In this document: positions 1 to 8,617 of the stretch, piece by piece
Position numbering within the stretch: the first letter of the stretch is position 1
Layout of the letters: each line of letters opens with the position of its first letter
Origin: Amycolatopsis nivea
Lineage (GTDB): Bacteria; Actinomycetota; Actinomycetes; Mycobacteriales; Pseudonocardiaceae
Assembly: GCF_004522235.1 (NCBI RefSeq)
Contig: NZ_SDLT01000014.1
Location: 124,001 to 188,000, forward strand
Direction of reading: 5' to 3'
Length of the DNA: 64,000 nt
Made by a program: the position numbers and the translations under genes
Notes under the pieces: model-generated
What the model was told of the DNA's origin: nothing
Seen by the model: the letters and a program-made list of their open reading frames with translations, nothing else
Database searches by the model: none

Positions 1-3000
1 CCGCTGACCAGGAGCACGTCTTGCTCGTCGAGGAGGGTTTCGTCCGGCTCCGCGGCGACGAGTTGCTCGCGCGGTTCATACCAGGAGCCGTCCTCACCGA
101 GGACTAGTTCGCGGAATCGGCCGGGCTCGGCGTGGAGTGCTGAGAAATCCGCGGTGCCGGCCGGGACCTGAGCGAGGGTGATGCCGATCCCGGGGTGTTC
201 CTGGTGCAGCGAACGGAAGAAGCCGCTGAGCGCGCAGTCGTGCGTCACGACCACGAGCGCCTGATGGCGCAGGGCTTTCCGCCCGGCGTCGAGCAGCGCC
301 TCGACGTCTTCCGGGTCGGCGAGGCACACGGTTTTCGTCGGACGCCACGGTTCCGGCCGGGCTGGGGCCAGGACCTCGGTAAAGCAGCCGGTCCAGGGCC
401 GCACTCCCGGGGTCTCCACGTCGGGTTCCGCGGTCTCCGGGAGCCGTTCGATCTCCGCGATCACCTCGCCGACCGAGCTGTCGGCGAACGCCATCGACAC
501 CGACGGGAGCTTCCGGCCGAGCGCCGACGCCGCCTCCACGACGAGCTGGGTCGCCCGGAGCGAGCTCAGGTTGAGGTCGGCGAGGAGGCGCGCGTCGGAG
601 CCGATGAGCGCTGCGTCGAGTTCGGTGGCCTCGGCGAGCAAGCCGGTGACGGTCGCGGCGGCGTCGCGAGCCGGAGCAGCGTCGAGCGCTTCCCGCGGCT
701 CAGGGATCGCCGAGGGTGCTGCCGAACACGGGTTCGTAAGGAACTCCGGTTCGTGGTCGAGGTCCAAGGGACGCGCGGCGCGTCCGGCGAACCAGCGGGC
801 GAGGTTCGCGACGGATCCGGCGGCGAACAGTGCGGCAACGGAATCGGCGGCTGCCCGGTCGCCGGATGAGCCGATGTCCAGGCTGACTGCCTCCCGACCA
901 GCCAAGGTGCTCAGAGCCCGGCCGGGGCCCGCCTCGACAAACAGGTCCGCGTCGACGGCCTGTACGGCGGTCCGGAACTGCACCGGCGCGCACAACTGCC
1001 GGACGAGCAGTTCGCCGAGATCATCCTCGTCGGTGAGCGGGCGGCCGTACACAGTGGACACCACCGTGCGCCGCACCGGAGCGAGCCCAATGCCCTTGAG
1101 GAACGCACGCCACGGCTTGGTGCAGGCAGCCATGGCGGGGCTGTGGAAGCCGTGCGACACCGGAAGCCAGGTGACGCGGAACCCGCGCCGCTCGGCTGTT
1201 TCCGCCACCGTCTGGAGTTCGGCCACCGAACCGGAAAGCACCTGCGACAGAGCGGAGTTGTCGGCGGCCAGCACGACGTCCGTGCCGGTACAGAGCGCCT
1301 GCGCCTCGTCCGCGCTCGCCGCGACAGCGAGCATTCCGGTGCCTGACGTGCCGTATTTGCCCATGATCCGGCCGCGTTCGACGGCCAGCCGTCCACCGTC
1401 CTCGGCAGACAGACAGCCCGCCCACGTGAGCGCGGCCAGTTCGCCGAGACTGTGTCCAATCGCCGCGCTCGCGGTGACGCCAAGCTCGTCGAGCCGCGCG
1501 AGCGCCGTGCGGCAGGCACGGTAGATCGCGGGCTGGGCCAGCGTGGTGTCGGCTGGTTCCGCGCCGCTCGCGCCTTGTCCGGGGAACAGCAGCGCGACCC
1601 GGCCTGGTACGGCGTTGCCCAGCCAGCAGCCCGGGGATGCCGCGAGCTGACCGTGGGGCAACGACGGCACCTCGGCTGCTGCACGGGCAGCGAGAGAACC
1701 CAGCTCGGCCGGGGTGTGGGCGACCAGCGCGGCGCGGACGGGCCCGGCGGTGCCCAGGCGTCCGTACTGGCAGGCGAGGTCGTGCAGTTCGGCTCGTGAC
1801 AATCGCGGCGCTGCTTCGGCGATCCGGGTTAGTTCGGCGGCGACGAGAGCGGGGTCCGGTCCGCTGACCGCGATGACGTCGAATTCCGGAGTCGGCCGAT
1901 CCGCCACCGACGACCGCACTGGCCGGGTCCGCGCCGGAGAGCCCAGCACGACGTGGGTGTTGATGCCGCCGAACCCCATGGCGCTCACCCCGGCGAGGCG
2001 GCGGCCCTCCGGCCAGGGCTCTGCCTCCAAGAGCACCCGCAGGGTCTCCCCCAGCGCCGGATGCGGCGTCGCGCAGCCGGTGGTCGGCGGCAGCAGCCCG
2101 GAGGACACGCTCAGCGCGGCTTTCACCACCCCAGCGGCTCCGGCAGCTGCTTTGGTGTGCCCGATGTTCGCTTTTACCGAGCCGAGCGCGGCGGCCGACG
2201 AGGCACCCGACCGGGCCCGGTTCAGCGCTGTCAGCTCGACCAGATCCCCGACCGCCGTTCCGGTGCCGTGTCCCTCGTACAGTCCGATCTCGGCGTGCTC
2301 GATCCCGGCCATCTCGCCCGCGCGGCGCAGCGCGAGCAGCTGCCCGTCCGGCTCGGGCCGGGTGATGCCGCCGCGGCCGTCCGAGGAAACGCCCCAGCCG
2401 AGGATTTCCGCGTACACCGGCAGTCCCGCCGCGCGGGCGTGCTCGGCGCGGGCGAGCGCGAGCATTCCGCAGCCCTCGCCGGGCCAGAAGCCCGCCGAAC
2501 GCTCGTCGTAGATCCGCATCTCCTCGGCGGCCAGCGCACCGGTCTTCGCGAAGCCGACCAGCTCGAACGGGTCGAGCGACAGGTCCACTCCCCCGGCCAG
2601 CGCGAAATCGGCACTACCGTCTCGCAGCGCGCGGCAGGCGGTGATCACGGCGAGCATGGACGAGGCGCACGCACCGTCCACTGTGTACCCGCCGCCGTGG
2701 AAGCCGAAGTGGTTGCAGATCCGGCCCGCGATGGTGTTGGCGAGGCTTCCGGCCAGCGTCTCGTCCCCGACCTCGGGAAACGCTGCCAGGTACCGCTTTT
2801 CCACTTCCGCGAGGTCGACCTCGGACAACGTGACGCGCAGGACGTCGCGGACGTACGGCCAGCGCAGCCGCAGGGTCCGGGCGCGGGTCACTTCGCCGGT
2901 GAGGCTGTTGCCGACCACGACGGCCACCCGGTCCGCGTCCAGGCCGGCACCTCCCGGATGACCCGCGTCCGCCAGCGCCCGGTCCGCGGTTTCCAAGGCC

Positions 3001-3290
3001 AGCCAGTGCGCGGGATCGGCGGCGCGGAACGTCGAGCCGGGGATCCGGAACGCCTCCCGATCGAAATCCCAGTCCGCCAGCACCGCGGCCTGGGTGCTGT
3101 AGGTCCGGTCGGGGACGCTGGCGTCGGCGCTCCAGTAGTCGGCGAGGTCGAGGCGTCCCGGCGGCAACTGCCGGAACGCGCGGCGCTGGTGGAGCACGGT
3201 TTCCCACAGCTGCGCCGGATCGGCCGCGTCCGGGTAGCGGCAGGCCATCCCGACGATTGCGATCGGCTCGCCGGGTTCGCGGCGGGTCAT
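1..3290 (-). CDS. pksE: Enediyne-type iterative polyketide synthase (PksE), 3' end outside the window
   Basis: This would build the linear polyene precursor of an enediyne core. About 1,096 residues are visible. A ketosynthase fills roughly residues 10-450, with the active Cys near 208 in VDGACASS, followed by EGHGTGTAVGD and KANIGHTKAAAG histidine motifs. An acyltransferase follows with GHSLGE, Ser near 614. A carrier domain has LNLSSLR near residue 909; that LSS form, instead of the usual DSL, is what I remember for enediyne synthases. The start of a ketoreductase-like region is then cut by the window edge. Family members continue with KR, DH and a phosphopantetheinyl transferase domain. 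The ATG overlaps the unbU stop by four bases (ATGA), so it is translationally coupled to unbU. The cassette context makes the enediyne assignment strong; 9- versus 10-membered type cannot be told from here. Confidence 0.93.
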   Translation of the reverse strand, partial: MTRREPGEPIAIVGMACRYPDAADPAQLWETVLHQRRAFRQLPPGRLDLADYWSADASVPDRTYSTQAAVLADWDFDREAFRIPGSTFRAADPAHWLALETADRALADAGHPGGAGLDADRVAVVVGNSLTGEVTRARTLRLRWPYVRDVLRVTLSEVDLAEVEKRYLAAFPEVGDETLAGSLANTIAGRICNHFGFHGGGYTVDGACASSMLAVITACRALRDGSADFALAGGVDLSLDPFELVGFAKTGALAAEEMRIYDERSAGFWPGEGCGMLALARAEHARAAGLPVYAEILGWGVSSDGRGGITRPEPDGQLLALRRAGEMAGIEHAEIGLYEGHGTGTAVGDLVELTALNRARSGASSAAALGSVKANIGHTKAAAGAAGVVKAALSVSSGLLPPTTGCATPHPALGETLRVLLEAEPWPEGRRLAGVSAMGFGGINTHVVLGSPARTRPVRSSVADRPTPEFDVIAVSGPDPALVAAELTRIAEAAPRLSRAELHDLACQYGRLGTAGPVRAALVAHTPAELGSLAARAAAEVPSLPHGQLAASPGCWLGNAVPGRVALLFPGQGASGAEPADTTLAQPAIYRACRTALARLDELGVTASAAIGHSLGELAALTWAGCLSAEDGGRLAVERGRIMGKYGTSGTGMLAVAASADEAQALCTGTDVVLAADNSALSQVLSGSVAELQTVAETAERRGFRVTWLPVSHGFHSPAMAACTKPWRAFLKGIGLAPVRRTVVSTVYGRPLTDEDDLGELLVRQLCAPVQFRTAVQAVDADLFVEAGPGRALSTLAGREAVSLDIGSSGDRAAADSVAALFAAGSVANLARWFAGRAARPLDLDHEPEFLTNPCSAAPSAIPEPREALDAAPARDAAATVTGLLAEATELDAALIGSDARLLADLNLSSLRATQLVVEAASALGRKLPSVSMAFADSSVGEVIAEIERLPETAEPDVETPGVRPWTGCFTEVLAPARPEPWRPTKTVCLADPEDVEALLDAGRKALRHQALVVVTHDCALSGFFRSLHQEHPGIGITLAQVPAGTADFSALHAEPGRFRELVLGEDGSWYEPREQLVAAEPDETLLDEQDVLLVS

Positions 3291-4219
3291 GCGGGCTCCC
3301 GGGCCGGGACGGGCTCGGCAGCGGTGCGCGGCGCCGGGACCAGGACCGTCCATTGCGGACTCTTCCGGGCGGCGATCGCGAGCGCCGCGGCCCGCAGCGC
3401 GCAGGTGATCGTCAACGCGAAGAACAGGCCGAACACGACGTGGAACTGCACGAGCACGCCGTACACCGCGGCGGTGGCGAGCCCGAAGTACACCTGGTTC
3501 CGTCGCGAGGACGGCGTGGTGCCCGGGTCGGTGATCATGTAGTTGGTGAACAGGACGAACGCCGTGCCGGTGATCGGCAGCACCGCGCTGACCAGCGAGA
3601 TATCGGTGAACAGCGCGCGCAGCAACGCTTGGCCGAGGAAGCCGCCGACCCAGCCGAGGATCAGCGGGACCTTGCCGGTGAGCTTGGCGTTCAGCATGGT
3701 CCCGGCGACCAGCAGCAGGGCGGGCACGAGCGCGCCCCACCAGCCGGTGACCCATTCGGTGAACTCGTACGGCGGCGCGATGCCGACCCAGCCGAACAGC
3801 AGCAGGACCACCACGATCCCGACGTTGCTCGGGTTCAGCACGTGCCTGCTCTTGCCGCCGATCCGCACCCGCACGAGGTACTTGGAAGCGACCCCGACCA
3901 CCGCGGCGAGCACCGTCGGCATGAACCGGTCGTTGGCGTACAGGAGCATCGCGCACGCCATGCCGGTGATGTAGGCGGGGAGCAGGAAATCGACCACCGC
4001 ACCGGGTTTGCCGAGGTAGCGTGGGCGACGTTCGGCGGCCGTCGCCTCCACGGACTCCAGCACGATCTCCGCGGCCAGCGCGGCGAACACGGCGACCACC
4101 GGGGTCAGATACGCCTGTTCGAAGCCGAGCACGGTGTGCCCGAGCACGGTCAGCACGGTGATCGACGCGCCGAACCGGCGCAGGGCAGCGGAACGGCGTT
4201 CGCTCGGCGACTTGGTCAC
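3287..4219 (-). CDS. unbU: Enediyne cassette membrane protein UnbU (RnfD/NqrB-like)
   Basis: A 310-residue polytopic membrane protein with about eight to ten hydrophobic segments. It resembles the RnfD/NqrB family of ion-pumping electron-transport subunits and is known as a conserved member of enediyne cassettes; its role there is not settled. The GTG at 4219 overlaps the unbV stop (GTGA), and its own stop overlaps the pksE start (ATGA). I chose this GTG over an ATG about 34 codons upstream because those extra residues are arginine- and proline-rich, unlike the family, and would overlap unbV coding sequence. The C-terminal tail is cytoplasmic-like and charged. Function in the cell is inferred only from the cassette. 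Confidence 0.88.
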   Translation of the reverse strand: MTKSPSERRSAALRRFGASITVLTVLGHTVLGFEQAYLTPVVAVFAALAAEIVLESVEATAAERRPRYLGKPGAVVDFLLPAYITGMACAMLLYANDRFMPTVLAAVVGVASKYLVRVRIGGKSRHVLNPSNVGIVVVLLLFGWVGIAPPYEFTEWVTGWWGALVPALLLVAGTMLNAKLTGKVPLILGWVGGFLGQALLRALFTDISLVSAVLPITGTAFVLFTNYMITDPGTTPSSRRNQVYFGLATAAVYGVLVQFHVVFGLFFALTITCALRAAALAIAARKSPQWTVLVPAPRTAAEPVPAREPA

Positions 4220-6129
4220 CGGTCCTCCTCGATGGTGCCGTCGGGGTTGAGCCGCAGCTGGTGCCAGCCGGGCGGAAGCGTCACCGAACCCTCGTGGCGG
4301 TGTCCGCAGCCGTCTCGCCACGCCAGGCGGACCGGCAGTGTGGACGGTGGCTCGCTGCCCAGGCCGAAGTGCAGGTCAGGGGCGTTGACGCCGTTGTGCC
4401 CGTTCGCCGGGTACACCTGTTCCAGCCGCTTCCCGCCACCGGGTGCGGCGACCTCGGCCTCGGCTCCGATGGCAGGCGAAACCGGCCCGCCTGTCCCGCA
4501 CGCGGTGCCGCCGACGGGTTTTCGCAAGCGCAGTCCGAGGAAGGCACCGGCCGGCGAGGTGTTGCGGTACAAAGTGGACGGTGCCCACTGATTGGCGACG
4601 ACGAAGTCGAGCCGCCCGTCGCCGTCCACGTCGCCGACCGCGAACGCGCGGCTCACCGCGTCGGTCCCGACCCCGACCCGGTCCGCGACGTCCACGTAGC
4701 GGCCGTCCGCGCCGCGGGCGAAGAACGAGTTGTGATCATGCCCCGACAGATCGGTCCCCTCGGTGAATCGCGGCCATAACGCGGGGTGGCTCAGCACGAG
4801 GTCGTTCGACATCGCGGTCTCCTGCAGTTGCGCCCACCGGTTCACCTCGCCCGCGACGAACCCGGTCGCGTGCATGACCTCGTCGGAACCGGAGTTGGCG
4901 AAGTCAGCCGCCTTGACATCCCACGACCATCCGGTGCGGGACAGGCCGAGATCCTCGCTGCGGTCGTCGTAGGGTGCTACGCCATCGCGCAATCTGGCGG
5001 CTGTCTGTGCGCGGTCCATACTGGACTGATAGGCGAAGTTGCTTTCCTGCAGCGCGTACGGCTCGGTGATGTTGCTGACCAGGATGTCCGGGACGCCCTT
5101 CGCGTCGAGGTCGGCGAAGGCCACGCCCATGCCCTTGAACGAATCGTTGCCCAGCACCTTCGATTTCGGTGTCGTCGCGTGCCTGGTCCCGGTCGCCGTG
5201 CGGAACGCGACGCGGCCCGGAGCGGACTCGTTGACCAGCAGGTGATCGGGGCCGAAGTCGTTCGCCACGTAGAGATCCGGCAGCCCTCGGCCGCCGATGT
5301 CCTGGGCGCCGAGCGCGAGCGCCCACCCGGTTCGCGTCTCCGGCGGGAAAGCGTCGGGCACCTCGGCGAACCGCCCGGGTCCGCTGGAGCGGAACAACCG
5401 GAGCGTGCCCCCGTTCGCGGCGTGCGACAGCGAATCGTTCATCGTCAGTTCCGGCTGGTGCGCGGTCGGATCGAGCACGCGTGCGCCGTCCGGGAAATAG
5501 TTGCCGAAGACGAGATCGGTGTGCCCGTCGCCGTCGAAATCGCCGATGGTGGCGGCGTTGGTGTTCCAGACCTGCCACGGGCTGACCAGTTCGCGCGCGC
5601 GGAACGCGGCCGCGGACGGCGCGGCCCCCGGCAGGCGCTCGAAGACGACCGGGGACCGGCCCCAGTAGTAGACGACGACGTCCTGGCGGCCGTTCTCGTC
5701 GACGTCCGCGGGCAGGCAGCCCATGGGTGCCGCGAAGGACGGCATCTCCAGCCCTGACGGCGTCAGCGCGAACGGCTGGTATCGCGCACCGGTGCCGGGG
5801 GCAGGCTCGACGGTGACCGTGTCCGTGCGTGGGTCTACCAGGCAGATGTCGTGCGCGACCGGGCCGCCGTCCGCGGCGAACAGGGCGGTCGCCGCGCCCA
5901 CGGAAGAGATCCACGACCGGATTTGTTCGTAGGCCGGGGCGACGGTCCGCACGTGCCGTCCGCCGGGCGCGTTGTCCGGGCTGACCGGCGCGGCGGCGAA
6001 CGAGAACTGGTGCGCCAGCTCGGCTTCCTCGGCTGAGGACGACTGCGGAACGACCGTGAACGCGAACACCGCCGCGCAGCCGAACAACGCGACCACGCGA
6101 GCGAGGTGCCGGCGCAGAAAAGGCCTCAT
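4216..6129 (-). CDS. unbV: Enediyne cassette protein UnbV (FG-GAP/ASPIC repeat protein)
   Basis: A 637-residue protein with an N-terminal signal-like segment (arginine-rich start, hydrophobic residues about 10-30, SSSAEEA cleavage-like region), so it is probably exported. Several FG-GAP/VCBS calcium-type loops are visible, for example DFDGDGHTDLVFGN and DVDGDGRLDFVVAN, and a C-terminal ASPIC/UnbV region ends in LPPGWHQL. Such proteins are one of the five conserved enediyne cassette members; the biochemical role is unknown. The ATG overlaps the previous stop by four bases, and the stop overlaps unbU's GTG. Codon 451 is TTA (antisense bases 4777-4779), a very rare codon in such genomes and often a sign of bldA control. 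Confidence 0.92.
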   Translation of the reverse strand: MRPFLRRHLARVVALFGCAAVFAFTVVPQSSSAEEAELAHQFSFAAAPVSPDNAPGGRHVRTVAPAYEQIRSWISSVGAATALFAADGGPVAHDICLVDPRTDTVTVEPAPGTGARYQPFALTPSGLEMPSFAAPMGCLPADVDENGRQDVVVYYWGRSPVVFERLPGAAPSAAAFRARELVSPWQVWNTNAATIGDFDGDGHTDLVFGNYFPDGARVLDPTAHQPELTMNDSLSHAANGGTLRLFRSSGPGRFAEVPDAFPPETRTGWALALGAQDIGGRGLPDLYVANDFGPDHLLVNESAPGRVAFRTATGTRHATTPKSKVLGNDSFKGMGVAFADLDAKGVPDILVSNITEPYALQESNFAYQSSMDRAQTAARLRDGVAPYDDRSEDLGLSRTGWSWDVKAADFANSGSDEVMHATGFVAGEVNRWAQLQETAMSNDLVLSHPALWPRFTEGTDLSGHDHNSFFARGADGRYVDVADRVGVGTDAVSRAFAVGDVDGDGRLDFVVANQWAPSTLYRNTSPAGAFLGLRLRKPVGGTACGTGGPVSPAIGAEAEVAAPGGGKRLEQVYPANGHNGVNAPDLHFGLGSEPPSTLPVRLAWRDGCGHRHEGSVTLPPGWHQLRLNPDGTIEEDR

Positions 6130-7058
6130 CGGCTCTTCCTCTCCCAGAGATACCGGATTTCCGCGCGCCAGCGCTGGTAGTGCGCGAGCGTCGACGGAGC
6201 GGGCAGCCGGCCGAGCGCCTGGTCGGTCCAGTCCGCGGCGGCGCCGGTGCTGGTCCCGGCCAGCACCTCGGCCGCTTTGTCGGTGTGCGCGGGCACGATT
6301 CCGCTGACCCGCCGCGCGGCGCAGGCGAACGCGCAGCCCTGCGCCAGATGCGCGCGCAGCGGCCCGGACAGGTCGGCGAGCCGGGCGAGTTCCCCGGCGT
6401 CGGCACCGCCTGCGTACGTCGCGGCGAGGCCGACTCCACTCCACAGGTCAGCCTGCCGTTCGACGGGGAATTCCGCGATCCGCAGCGCGACGCCGTCCGG
6501 GTCGGCGCATTCGCAGAACCACAGCGCCCGGCCGAGCCCCTGGTCGCGGATATGCCGCGGTCCGGGGCCGATCCCGGGTTCGACGCGATGGCGGCCGACG
6601 GTCCGATCGGTGTGGAAAAAGCCCTGGTGGAAGCCGAATCCGTCCCAGGCCAGCCACCGCAGCAACGGATCCGTTCCCGCGTTCCGCGACGGGCGCAGCC
6701 GCAGCCGTGCATAGGCCCAGCCGATGCCGACGTGCACGAGGTGCGGATAGTCCGCGGCCGGTCCGTTCAGCAGGGCCGCGACCCGCCCGCGCCGGGCCGG
6801 GAGGAGCAGGTCCAGCAGGGCGCAGCCCATTCCCGCACCCTCGAGCGCGAACCCGCGCAGCTCCGGTTCGAGCGCGGACACCCGCTGCCCGAGCGCGTCC
6901 CGGTCCGGCTCGACCGAGGCGTTCAGTCCGGTCAGGAACGCTCGCCCGGACGCTTCCAGGACACCGCGGGCGGGGCCGGGACGAAGCCGGAACCGGCGCA
7001 GCCCGAAGTCGACCTGCCTCATGTCCTGGCGCAGCGCCCTGGCCACGACGCCGGGCAT
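6126..7058 (-). CDS. unbL: Enediyne cassette protein UnbL (DUF1702)
   Basis: A 310-residue soluble-looking protein of the DUF1702 family, which is one of the conserved enediyne biosynthesis proteins of unknown reaction. Visible family-like segments are RALRQDMRQVDFGLRRF at the N-terminus, GMGCALLDLLLP, HVGIGWAYARL, and DGFGFHQGFF. No cofactor motif is evident. The ATG at 7058 shares one base with the stop of the upstream kinase (TGATG), and the stop overlaps the unbV start (ATGA), so all cassette genes are coupled. The longer reading frame upstream lies inside the kinase gene and has no family-like sequence, so it was not used. Confidence 0.9.
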   Translation of the reverse strand: MPGVVARALRQDMRQVDFGLRRFRLRPGPARGVLEASGRAFLTGLNASVEPDRDALGQRVSALEPELRGFALEGAGMGCALLDLLLPARRGRVAALLNGPAADYPHLVHVGIGWAYARLRLRPSRNAGTDPLLRWLAWDGFGFHQGFFHTDRTVGRHRVEPGIGPGPRHIRDQGLGRALWFCECADPDGVALRIAEFPVERQADLWSGVGLAATYAGGADAGELARLADLSGPLRAHLAQGCAFACAARRVSGIVPAHTDKAAEVLAGTSTGAAADWTDQALGRLPAPSTLAHYQRWRAEIRYLWERKSR

Positions 7059-8326
7059 CACCGCGTTTCCTGAGGCATGGCGACGACGCGTTCCATCAGG
7101 GCGGTGACCAGCATGGGCCGGGCTTCGCGCTGGAAATCGACGTCGGGATGGAACTCGCGCACTGTGCCCTCCAGGACCAGCAGGGACAGAATCGGGAACA
7201 CGAACTGCGGATCGGCGTGGAGACCGTGGCGGCGCTGGAGGTCGAACAGCTTGGCGGCGAACGAAACCAGGTCGAAGTCGGCCGCGCTGCGCCCGGTGTG
7301 CTCCTCCACCAGTGCGGACAGTTCGGCGCGGAATCCCGCGGGGTCGGACCCGGGCGGTGCCGTCGCGGTCGACAGCACGATGTCCGCGCAAGCCTCACCG
7401 TCGCCCTGGCTCATGCAGTAGAAGAACGCCGCGAACTTCTCCCGTGCGGACTCGGACAGCTGGACGGTGAAACCCGCGTCCAGCACGACGATCGAACCGT
7501 CTTCCCGGAAGTAGAGGTTGCCGGGATGCAGGTCGCAGTGGACCACGCCGTCCAGGAACAGCATCCGGTACACCGCGCGCAACGCCGTGACCACCGCGTT
7601 CCGGCGCTCCTCCTCGCCGAGCTCTTCCGGACGGCGACGCGCCAGGCCGTCCAGGAAGTCCATCACCAGAATGTCCTCAGTGGACAGTCCGCGATGAACT
7701 CCGGGCACCGTCACTCCGTCGGCGGTGCTGAGCGCTTCGCGGAAGCCTTCCAGCCGCTCCGCTTCCCGCGTGAAATCCAGTTGCGCACGAATGCTTTCGG
7801 CGAGTTGCGCGGTCACCGCGTTGACCGGCGCCCCGCGCAGTATCGGCAGTCGGGCCGCCAAGCGTGCGCCGCATTCCAGCATCGCGAGATCGGCCGAGAG
7901 GGACCGGACGATCCCCGGCCTGCGCACCTTGGCCGCCACCGTCCGGCCGTCCGGGAGGTCCACCCGGTACACGCAGGCGATGCTGCCCGCACCGACCAGC
8001 CGCGGTTCGGCCGCGCCGAACCGCAGCGCGGGCGGCATCGTGCGCAGCGGGGCCGGACGAACCTGGTCGTGCAACCGGGAAAGCGCGCGGCATCCGCTCG
8101 GCGGCAGGAGGTCCGCCCGGGTGCTCAGAAGCTGGGCAGCCTTCACGAACGCCGGTCCCAGCGCCACCACGGTGTCCGCCAGCCAGACGTCCCGGTCGAA
8201 CCGTTCGCCGCGCAGCCACGCCGCTGCCCTCGCCGGTCCCAGCAGCAGCGATCGTCCGGCGAGGACCGCCAAAGCCCGCGCCGCCCGCAGCGCCACCGCG
8301 CCGCCGCTGATTCTCGAAAACGTCAT
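7058..8326 (-). CDS. ABC1/UbiB (AarF)-family atypical kinase, first gene of the enediyne operon
   Basis: A 422-residue protein kinase-like ATPase of the UbiB/ABC1/COQ8 family. An N-terminal KAAQLLSTRADLLP segment matches the family KxGQ motif, but with Ala in place of the conserved Gly. A lysine-bearing VAAKVRRPG strand follows, then HCDLHPGNLYF with the catalytic Asp and metal-binding Asn, and VLDAG in the DFG position. Family members act on lipid or quinone biosynthesis; a role in handling a hydrophobic polyene or in self-protection is only inference. A good ribosome site (GGGGAG) precedes the ATG. It leads the enediyne operon and overlaps unbL by one base. Confidence 0.85.
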   Translation of the reverse strand: MTFSRISGGAVALRAARALAVLAGRSLLLGPARAAAWLRGERFDRDVWLADTVVALGPAFVKAAQLLSTRADLLPPSGCRALSRLHDQVRPAPLRTMPPALRFGAAEPRLVGAGSIACVYRVDLPDGRTVAAKVRRPGIVRSLSADLAMLECGARLAARLPILRGAPVNAVTAQLAESIRAQLDFTREAERLEGFREALSTADGVTVPGVHRGLSTEDILVMDFLDGLARRRPEELGEEERRNAVVTALRAVYRMLFLDGVVHCDLHPGNLYFREDGSIVVLDAGFTVQLSESAREKFAAFFYCMSQGDGEACADIVLSTATAPPGSDPAGFRAELSALVEEHTGRSAADFDLVSFAAKLFDLQRRHGLHADPQFVFPILSLLVLEGTVREFHPDVDFQREARPMLVTALMERVVAMPQETR

Positions 8327-8617
8327 CTCTCCCCTTCGCCGTCCGGCCGCACTGCCGACGACCGACGTTACAACCAGTAGCGCAGCGAATGCACGCTGTT
8401 ACTGCAAGACCATCCGTTCCAGCGAAACCGGGCCAGAAACACCCGGCCGGGCAAGCCGTTTCCCTTTCGTGGCCGGGAATCCGGTCCGGTTTGCTGCGCA
8501 TGGTCGGCCGCGGGTCACCGCCACCGCCTCGTCCGCACCCTCGCCTGCCCCGATCCAGGCACGGAAAGGCACGGTGCGTAGCGACCGCCGGGCGATTTCC
8601 CTTACCGCGCGCGATAA
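8327..8617. promoter_or_regulatory. Intergenic region upstream of the enediyne operon
   Basis: This 291-bp gap lies between the start of the kinase gene and the end of the MetE-like gene, both read leftward. It must hold the leftward promoter of the enediyne operon, since the five genes behind it are fused by overlaps. It is AT-richer near 8370-8410 than the genes around it. I see no convincing -35/-10 pair, no clear operator and no small gene with a ribosome site. Confidence 0.45.
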
